Shown here: piece after piece, positions 16,401-22,392 of the stretch | Layout of the letters: each line of letters starts with the position of its first letter | Position numbering within the stretch: the first letter of the stretch is position 1 | From: Botryllus schlosseri | Taxonomy: Eukaryota > Chordata > Ascidiacea > Stolidobranchia > Styelidae | Length of the DNA: 22,392 nucleotides | Assembly: GCA_000444245.1 (NCBI GenBank) | Contig: ATSW01007358.1 | Location: 1-22,392 of the forward strand | Reading direction: 5' to 3' | The notes under the pieces: model-generated | Database searches by the model: none | The model's input: the letters and a program-made list of their open reading frames with translations, nothing else | Told to the model about the DNA's origin: nothing | Program-made: the position numbers and the translations under genes

Positions 16401-19400
16401 TGAATGCGAAATTTTGCTTTGTTACGTACGACATGAACCTCCTAACCATGTGAAATATACTCGAAACTAACATGAGAAAACAGGGTAATTCATAAGCATG
16501 TAAGATTCATCCAACTTATTTCATCGATTCAAAATACAACAATATTGCGACAAAACCAAACGATAGTAAGGAGACGGGCACATATGAAGTATATTTCAAT
16601 GACGTTTCCACATTGACATAGGTTCAAAGTTAGTTTATCGTTTAAACATCCGAATGGGGCAATGGCAGCGAAGTTTCAGAGTCACAGTGTGTGTTATAAT
16701 AAACGGCTTTCTGAGACCGGATTGCGAAATGGTGGCGAACCTCTATCGTCGACAAGTAGATCTAGTTCCGCGAATGTCGTTCGCATTTGGATTATTTCGA
16801 TTCCACAAAGGCGAAATGTTCTTGGAATTCGGTTGACTTTGAGGCATTATGAGTCTCTGCTAAATCTATCTATACGGAAGGCATAGTGCAGTGGTTCTCC
16901 AACATATAAGCCTCTTGCGGCACCGTTACAAGAAAGGTTGCTTTAAAAATATTTTCAAGTGTTATTGCGATGGAAGTAATTATTTATACTAACATATACG
17001 AATGAAACAATGATTATATTGTTGACAAATATAACCTACCCGCATTCCGTCGTCAATTGAGCAGTCTCTCTCGTTTAGTGCTTAGAAATTCAGTCAAAAC
17101 AGAAAAGTCTTGTTATTCATAGCAATGTAAGATGTAAATGTCAACAATATAATTTTGNTTGCATGTTCACCGAGCAATGAATAAGATTTGCAAGTAGAAA
17201 AAGAGGCTTTTTCGCATAACAGTGGCTTATTTATTAGTTCTTTTCCGGAATATTCGCCCCACACGGATTGGGAATCACTGGCGCAGTATGTCCCATGGGG
17301 GTGTCTGATTTCATAGAATAGCCTACTCCACGTCGTCTTGGCACCTTCCTATCGTTTCATTGAATCGCAGTCGGGGGATGTTTTTATGCTATCCCTACTC
17401 ACCAAATTCATTACTCGTTCTAAATAATAAATGAATATGATATTCAGGTCTTCACTGCATTTGCAAAGACAGCAGCCCTAGTCACGATTATCGTAATAGG
17501 AGCCATCCGGTTGGTGACCGACGACACACTGGCCAAAGAAAATCTATCGTTGGCCTCATGGAACCAAACGTCGGCGACGTGAGCTGATATTTCTTCATCC
17601 CGACTTCGAACCCCACATGCGCCACTTTCCTGCTACTGAAATATAGCTTCCGCCCTTTTGTAGACACGTTGGAATATCAGGATTTAGTCTCGCAATCTAC
17701 CAAAGCCTCTGGGCCTACAACGGATATGAAGCCGTGACGTACGTGACAGAGGAGCTTAAAAACCCAAAGCGATCGATTCCTATCATCATCTACTGCACTG
17801 TGCCGTTTGTCACGGTTTTGTATCTCTGCGTCAATGTCGCGTTCTTGACAGGTAGGTGGCGTTTTAATACATGCGTACAAGTACAGCTGTAAAACACGTG
17901 ACTGCACGGCCAGGCGAGCGTTGCTAGCTCAGAGTCATCACTACTACCAGTTTCGTAGCCAGGGGTGGATTTTTGTGGTCGAAACCTCTATCATTTCAAA
18001 CTCGAACCCCTGCCAACTCCGAAAATCCTACTCGATTCCAATAAAATAATAATTACTGAGTTTGCTTTAGAATTGAACCTATTGTAGTTATAATTCTGTT
18101 TCAGTTTTAGTTGTGGATTTTTAAAGGATGTTGGTTCTAGTTTGCGAGTTTTGAAAAGTGGATACCAGAATAGCAGATACGGTATTGTTATACTTGACGA
18201 GCCGTTCGCAAATTTACTAAAATTGATCACGAACGAAAGCTACTGTCGCAGTGATTCCTAAAATGGACTGTTAATTATAATCTGGCTTTCAGAACAATGC
18301 CGATTGTCTACTTTTGAGGACAATAAGGGGCAGTTGCAGTGACTTTACCAGATTATAATCAACTCTAGTCGAATAGTGAGAGATGAATATTTTCGAATAC
18401 TGAAAAAATACACTCTTTGCCTAATAAGAGGCAATTTATCAACGAGAATTAGAGTTTGACTCTATTTTCCTATGCGGAAGACTGCATGTAAACTTCGATT
18501 GGTCGCATACGAAACCCACATGCCTAGTTCTAGTATAAAGCTACGCACACTATTGGAAGTGAAATATCTGTGAAGTCGTGATCTAATCCACAGCATTGTC
18601 ACAAAGTGCAACGAAAAAGGTATGGTAAAAAATACCAAATCATCTGGCATTGTATTCTGAGTGGTCGCATAAAAGACAGACTACATATATTTGGACATTC
18701 CAGGTAATTAATACTAGAAACCTTATACTTGATTCTCAGAGAAAAATGAAAGCATTTCAACCAAGTTACGAATGATGTTTTTCAGTTTTGACTCCAGAGG
18801 AAATGCTGTCATCGCGAGCGGTCGCGGTAAGCTTCGGACAGCATGTCCATCCAAGCGTGACATATCTCATGATGACCTCAGTCTGCTTGACTTTGATTGG
18901 GTCGATGAACACGGCCCTCCTGGTATCTACTAGAATGCCATTCGTGTCTGGGAGATTTGGACACATGCCGGAGGTACGTCCAGATAGTCTATATCAGTGG
19001 TTCTCAACCTTTTTTTGGACACGCCCCCCTTTTTGATAGTGAAAAATTTCGTGTCCCCCTTATCGTCATATCACAAAATCCAACTGGGATGCTAGCAACC
19101 TCAACAGATTGTTTGGTGGTATGGTCGGTTATGAATGTTGATGAGAGAATAAAAAAATATGAAATTGGGTCTATATAGAGAGAAACACGCGTGTATCGGA
19201 GGTAAATCGCGTGGAGCGCAAAAATTCTTTTCAGGTGATCGCTTCTTCGCGCCCCCTTTCAGATGTTTCACGCCCCCTGAGGGGGGCGCACCCCCCAGGT
19301 TGAGAACCCCTGGTCTATATCGTCCCGGTGGAATCAAAGTATAGCTTATGTTCAAATTTCAAATTTATAGAAAATCAAGATTTTGTGACGTTTTCATATT

Positions 19401-20194
19401 TTTCTGCCATATCTTGGGCATGTTCACGTATATCACATTGTTTTAAAGTTAATCATGGTCAAGATATGAAAACTTAACACGTAGTTAATTTACTCAAAAT
19501 GTGGAAAATGGACATAGCTTCTTTGATTCTACAGCGACGATGTGGCTGTGCTATCTTCGTAGTCGCAACTTCTTGTACCCTTCCGATGGCGTCGCTAGCT
19601 TTTCCATAAATGATTTGAAACCTTTTGCTATCAATTCGTAGCCTATACTGTTTAACTTCACACTGTACTATTTTAACCTAGACGTGTGCCTCACACGGTA
19701 GGCCTAACGCAGTGCTTGTTGAATCGTTTGGTATCGAAAACTATACAATACTAACTAACCTGAAGGTACAACTAATTTCATATGCGATCGCTGACCATTT
19801 CTGCAGTGAAGCGCAGTTGCAATTCATTTATTGCGCAAAAGTACAGTATTTTATTGCGTCGCCTACCTTGATTGAATTTGAACTGATTGTCCGCTTAATT
19901 CGGTCAAGAGTGAGCGGAATCGAATTTATTTGAATGAATTTCAGAAATTCTGAACTCATCAACTTTGGTCGTCTCGTAACTTTGCAGTTTCTCTCCATGG
20001 CTCACGTGAAGTACGTGTCACCGTCGCCCGCTATCCTCCTCGTGGCCGGTCTTGCCCTGTTGATGGTCTCTGCCAATTCCTTCGAAATTTTGGTCACGGC
20101 AAGGCAATTCATCCAGCGATCATTTCAAGTATTCACATATGGCGGAATCCTGTATCTGAGAAGAACCAAGCCAAACTTGCCCAGACCTTTCAAG
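12909..20194 (+). CDS. SLC7 gene C: heteromeric amino-acid transporter light chain, five of six exons in window
   Basis: join(12909..13442, 17448..17578, 17664..17851, 18786..18973, 19988..20194) encodes the first 416 residues. Phases and exon lengths match gene B except exon 1 (8 codons shorter, N-terminal tail) and exon 2 (one codon shorter). Exon 1 is about three-quarters identical to gene B by eye from KLRRHIG onward. GSGIF (42-46), Cys143 before TM4, [12 protein letters not shown] after TM6 and [11 protein letters not shown] are all present. The exon encoding TM11-TM12 and the tail is not found between 20195 and 22392. A LINE ORF opens at 21327 in what should be the last intron, so that exon either lies to the right or was lost. 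Frames are open and splice sites consensus, so the gene looks functional as far as seen. Next to the substrate site it has NGYE, against SGYE in gene B. Confidence 0.9.
13479..13825. mobile_element. Possible old DNA transposon remnant (GGGTTACCA end, GGAC-rich interior)
   Basis: The left end is GGGTTACCATGTTTTGAGTC, followed by AGTGGACACC. The right part has repeated GAGGAC/AGGAC motifs and ends near GAGGACGTGTAATATCC. TTAAATA occurs just outside both ends (about 13472-13478 and 13838-13844), but the right terminus is too diverged to fix. This is a weak call. Confidence 0.35.
14346..14996. mobile_element. Possible second hAT-like element nested inside the GGAGTCGG element
   Basis: The left end CAGGGGTCAGCCAC and right end GTTGCCCACCCCTG are imperfect inverted repeats (11 of 14). 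The right portion contains a GCGCGGGCAACGG-type motif on the minus strand, common in hAT MITEs. The flanks GACGTATC and ATATAGAT do not match, so the boundaries are uncertain. A 231-codon minus-strand frame (14504-15199) runs across the right boundary and is judged non-coding. Confidence 0.35.
15760..15945. repeat. (GGAGTC)n simple array with recurring linker
   Basis: Runs of GGAGTCGGAGTCGG are interrupted by GTACGTTTAAAGACCCA and GTACGTTTAAAGACTCA, giving a higher-order unit of about 55 bp. It is the right subterminal array of the 13872-15974 element. Confidence 0.85.
16889..17280. mobile_element. Probable hAT MITE, 392 bp
   Basis: The left end CAGTGGTTCTCCAACATATA and right end CACGGATTGGGAATCACTG are imperfect inverted repeats (about 11 of 15). 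The flanks GCATAGTG and GCGCAGTA share 5 of 8 bases. The left end continues TTGCGGCACC, a motif often seen just inside hAT MITE ends. It is older or less certain than the 18995 element. Confidence 0.5.
17448..17578 (+). CDS. Gene C exon 2 (TM5, residues 179-221)
   Basis: The acceptor GATATTCAG precedes [20 protein letters not shown] and the donor is GCGAC|GTGAGC in phase 2. An Asn-Gln-Thr sequon lies near the end of the exon. Confidence 0.88.
17664..17851 (+). CDS. Gene C exon 3 (TM6-TM7, residues 222-284)
   Basis: The 188-bp exon follows CCCTTTTGTAG and ends ACAG|GTAGGT. It encodes [20 protein letters not shown], then [20 protein letters not shown]. The preceding intron (17579-17663) is only 85 bp. 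Confidence 0.9.
17852..18785 (+). other. Gene C intron 3 (934 bp) with dispersed repeat copy 2
   Basis: It carries the repeat at 18421-18675. At about 17958, GTAGCCAGGGGTGGATTTTT resembles a transposon terminus without a partner. Positions about 18290-18360 loosely match 11940-12000. Its length is close to that of gene B intron 3 (974 bp), but the repeat content differs. Confidence 0.55.
18421..18675. repeat. Dispersed repeat, copy 2 (match to 4038-4312)
   Basis: Same orientation as copy 1, sharing CAATTTATCAACGAGAATTA, GTGATCTAATCCACAGCATT, GTCACAAAGTGCAACGAAA and GAGTGGTCGCATA. Differences of roughly a quarter of positions suggest an old family. Confidence 0.7.
18786..18973 (+). CDS. Gene C exon 4 (TM8 region, residues 285-347)
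   Basis: The acceptor GATGTTTTTCAG precedes [20 protein letters not shown]; the exon ends CCGGAG|GTACGT. It has the same length and phase as gene B exon 4. Confidence 0.9.
18974..19987 (+). other. Gene C intron 4 (1014 bp) with a hAT MITE near the donor
   Basis: The MITE at 18995-19312 begins 21 bp after the donor. The rest (19321-19987) is AT-rich without a recognised feature. The acceptor is AACTTTGCAG. Confidence 0.7.
18995..19312. mobile_element. hAT MITE, 318 bp, perfect 8-bp TSD
   Basis: The ends CAGTGGTTCTCAACCTTTTT and AGGTTGAGAACCCCTG are inverted repeats (15 of 16). GTCTATAT flanks both sides (18987-18994 and 19313-19320). The interior has (A)CGCCCCCC near both ends, a hallmark of a hAT MITE group found across animals. 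There is no coding capacity. Exact flanks indicate a fairly recent insertion. Confidence 0.92.
19988..20194 (+). CDS. Gene C exon 5 (about TM9-TM10, residues 348-416)
   Basis: The 207-bp exon encodes [20 protein letters not shown] through LPRPFK and is followed by AAG|GTATAG. The donor is weaker than in A and B, and an in-frame TAG lies two codons past it. Confidence 0.88.
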
Positions 20195-20244
20195 GTATAG
20201 GTACTTTAGTTGAGAATGTTTGTGGAACCTCTGTTTAAACTCAT

Positions 20245-20310
20245 GCTTAAGTACAAAGCTATACATACACACGTTAGTGGAAATAACATTTCTATGAAGT
20301 CGTGACAACC
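20245..20310. repeat. Dispersed repeat, partial copy 3, cut by the 20311 element
   Basis: TACAAAGCTATACATACACA and GAAATAACATTTCTATGAAG followed by TCGTGACAACC align with the middle of copies 1 and 2. The match stops exactly where the CAGTGTTGGG terminus begins, so the element inserted into the repeat or replaced its right part. Confidence 0.55.
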
Positions 20311-20700
20311 CAGTGTTGGGATGACTCGAGTCATGACTTGACTCGAGTCATCTTTTTCTTGTGACTTGACTTGACTAGATGGTCACTTAGCAAAAATGAC
20401 TTGACTTGACTCGGCGCTTCAGTAATGTGGATTGACTCGTGAGTCGTGACTCGGAGCAAAATCTACGAGTGAATTTCAAGTCATCAAGTAAACGGTGTCG
20501 ATTAAACCAATCTATCTTGTGTGTGTTCGGATTGTTCGCGATACGCCGCTGTGTTACATGTGAGAGCAACCACGCATTCATTCACTGATTGTATGTTTCA
20601 CCGATCCTCCATTGTTACACCCCCAACAAATTGATGGCAAACGAAATGATCACAGTTTACGTTGTCGCAGTAGTAGTAGATTAATTTAATAGCAACGTAT
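20311..20700 (-). mobile_element. GACTCGAGTC-type hAT-like element, inverse copy, right end not found
   Basis: It starts CAGTGTTGGGATGACTCGAG and can be followed base by base against the reverse complement of the right half of the 7583-8534 element. Shared blocks include GTGGATTGACTCGTGA, TTTCAAGTCATCAAGTAA, CGGTGTCGAT and GGCAAACGAA / CCGCAAACGAAG. Similarity fades after about 20700, and no CCCAACACTG terminus or copy of TGACAACC follows before the LINE. The element is therefore truncated or overwritten. Confidence 0.75.
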
Positions 20701-21230
20701 CCCTGTTTCTTCGGCGGCTCAGTGCTTGCATTGCGCAGTGTTCACCTACCAACTCTTTTGTATGATTTAAATCAAACGAATAACGTTCCTAACCTAGAAA
20801 ACCCCTACAGTAATTTCAAAGTCTTCGGCGAACCCCGGATTTTCACCTATAACAGGCCTATAATACAAAATCGAAAAACTGCTACATTATAAATCTTATA
20901 CGTTATTACTGGTGCTCAAGATGAACTGTGCATCAACAACTGGTTTAAAAGAACAAAACCATGTAAACATGATGTCACATAAAACCCAAGTCCGGAATAT
21001 CAATTTTATCCCATATTTCTGCGCGACGAGTGTACTATAGGCTGAACCTTCATTTTACTCTGTTTGAAGTGTTGTCGAGCCCAGCGCTATCGCCCGCTGT
21101 TGCTGAATTTGTTCTATCAAGTGGTAGATACACCTGAGAGCCGTTTCATGCTGAGTGCCTTTTTCCTGGGTTTTCAGAACTTTTTTGCGTCCGTGGCACA
21201 CAAGACCTTAACAGGGGATAAGTGCTATAC
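20701..21230. other. Spacer before the LINE ORF
   Basis: No SLC7 exon 6 is found here. A CTTCGGCGAACCCCGG motif at about 20822 resembles a transposon end without a partner. The 5' end of the LINE is probably within the last 100-200 bp but cannot be fixed. Confidence 0.4.
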
Positions 21231-21234
21231 TGCA

Positions 21235-21282
21235 AACTTTTAATATAACGATAACTTTTAATATAACTTTTAATATAACGAT
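21235..21282. repeat. Short tandem repeat in the LINE leader
   Basis: AACTTTTAATATAACGAT, then AACTTTTAATAT, then AACTTTTAATATAACGAT follow each other without gaps, 45 bp before the ORF start. Short leader repeats are common in LINE 5' UTRs. Confidence 0.8.
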
Positions 21283-21326
21283 CTGGATATATCGCACCTG
21301 GACGTACCCGCCGTGGGACCAAGCGG

Positions 21327-22391
21327 ATGACCCCAGAGGACTCGTCAACTCCGACCACACAGGAACACCAAAGAGAAGATATTTCTCAACATGGCGCCTG
21401 TGCAACACCGAACTGTGGCTCACAAAACAGCTCTGCTGCAAAAGAAAAAAAGAAGAGACACAGATGGAGTAAAGAAGAGTATAAAGAAATAATGAGATGT
21501 TACTTCTTAGCCAAACTTGAAAACTCGGCAGGAGTAACCGAAGGAACTTTTCAAAAATGGAAAGAGAGAACAAACAACTCTCCAACCATGACTGCCAATA
21601 CCCTGGCAACTATGAGACGCTGTGTAATGAAAAAATTATCAGAACAAGAACTCGCAGAAATCGAGAGCGAAATTTGTAACAAAAACACAGAAAACTCTGA
21701 GGCACTAGAACTTCAATTCGGCCAAGATGACCTGTATCCGCAACAACCACTTGATGACCTGAACATCCCAGAGGTAGAATCACAAAACACCATCGGGCAC
21801 CCGAATGAACCAACATCACCTAACGTTGATGACATGGACACAGAATTAGAATTGGAGATCAAAAACCAAATTATAGACCGAATGAACTCCACATTGGATA
21901 TAAATGACAGAGTGAATTTACCTGACCTACAAATTACAAAGAAACTGAAAACTGATATTGCAGTAGCGAACAAAATTTTGACAGAAACCATACTACCTGC
22001 AATAAATGACAAAAAAGGAGAAAGACCACAATGTCCCTTAACGACAATCAACAACCTCATTTACAGCACTGCGGCAGTTATCTCAGAAAGGCACTGCAAA
22101 ATACCAAGACCTGTCAACAAAAAAAGGGGAAGCCATACGCCAGCTTGGCAACGCAGAATTGAAAACAAAATCGCAAAACTAAGGTGTGATGTTGCGATAC
22201 TCTCAGAACTAAAAAAAGGAACTGTTTCCCGCAAAGTAAAAAATAAAGTAAAAAAAATAGAACTGGAGCACCAAACAAAACTGCAGTCAACAGAAAAAGT
22301 GACAATGTTGCAAGAGGAATTAAAAATGAGAATATGCGCCAAAGCACAACGATTGAAACGATATAAAAAACGAGAAACACAATATCTGAGT
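21327..22391 (+). mobile_element. LINE (non-LTR retrotransposon) ORF, N-terminal 355 codons, runs off the window
   Basis: A frame is open from the ATG at 21327 (last upstream in-frame stop 21276-21278) to the window end with no stop. Residues 45-65 contain RHRWSKEEYKEIMRCYFLAK, a Trp/basic helix like the Myb-type DNA-binding segment at the start of some LINE proteins. An acidic middle (about 120-200) follows, then a basic region with TPAWQRRIENKIAKLR and AKAQRLKRYKKRETQY. I recognise this order (W-K-EE helix, acidic spacer, KAQRLRRY..R..QY) from LINE proteins of aquatic invertebrates, in which reverse transcriptase follows. The RT domain itself would lie beyond 22392 and is not seen. The clade is not settled; an R2-like label is often given to such proteins. 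The frame is undamaged, which suggests a young copy. Confidence 0.75.
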
Positions 22392-22392
22392 C

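Larger units (their letters stand above)
13443..17447 (+). other. Gene C intron 1 (4005 bp), expanded by transposons
   Basis: It contains a probable old element (13479-13825), a large GGAGTCGG element (13872-15974) with a possible second transposon inside it, and a hAT-like MITE (16889-17280). Positions about 15983-16888 show only inverted (A)GGTGAGG / CCTCACC motifs near 16040-16070 and 16235-16285, with no recognised gene. One N lies at 17158. Confidence 0.7.

Noticed and set aside
21208-22380. Several minus-strand ORFs rich in Leu, Phe and Ser
   Set aside because: They are the antisense of the LINE frame, whose Lys- and Glu-rich codons read as Phe, Leu and Ser on the other strand.

Overview
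The window is animal nuclear DNA. Its genes are spliced at consensus GT-AG sites, intergenic and intronic DNA is AT-rich, and small non-autonomous transposons are abundant. The recognisable genes encode SLC7 amino-acid transporters of the heteromeric (light-chain) type, a metazoan group. I suspect a marine invertebrate. An ascidian is possible, because one start codon directly follows a 3' splice-acceptor sequence, but the sequence alone does not settle the phylum. One base (17158) is N.

Layout: (1) 211-822 is an intronless gene for a 203-residue protein that looks like two OB folds. (2) A GC-rich minisatellite of about 32 bp units lies at 1290-1571. (3) SLC7 gene A is present only as its last two coding exons (1887-2093, 2872-3111). 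(4) An intergenic stretch holds dispersed repeats and an AT-rich tandem array of about 45 bp units (4550-5235). (5) SLC7 gene B (5354-11784) is complete in six exons and predicts 506 residues. (6) SLC7 gene C (12909-20194) has five of six exons here. Its last exon is not visible; a LINE ORF opens at 21327 and runs off the window. Corresponding exons of the three genes have the same phases and mostly the same lengths (207 bp in A, B and C; 188 and 188 bp in B and C), so this is a tandem duplication array.

Transporters: B and C carry the TM1 GSGIF motif, a cysteine in the extracellular loop before TM4 where light chains make their disulfide to an SLC3 heavy chain, and a TEE(V/L)KNPKRSIP block after TM6. 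The C-termini of A and B end in LLLVAPTS, which resembles the b0,+AT (SLC7A9) tail more than the LAT1 tail. Residues next to the substrate site differ from my recollection of vertebrate b0,+AT, so specificity cannot be carried over.

Mobile DNA: introns differ between paralogues mainly by transposon content. Six insertions have terminal inverted repeats and 8-bp target duplications that match perfectly or at 7 of 8 positions, the hAT pattern. Two sequence families have subterminal arrays built on the pentamer GAGTC (GACTCGAGTC-type and GGAGTCGG-type). A third family, foldback elements of about 0.4 kb starting TAGGGCTGTTC, has at least four copies, one of which is split by a GACTCGAGTC element. 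A tRNA-derived SINE, a hAT MITE 21 bp past a splice donor, and the LINE complete the set. I found no autonomous transposase.
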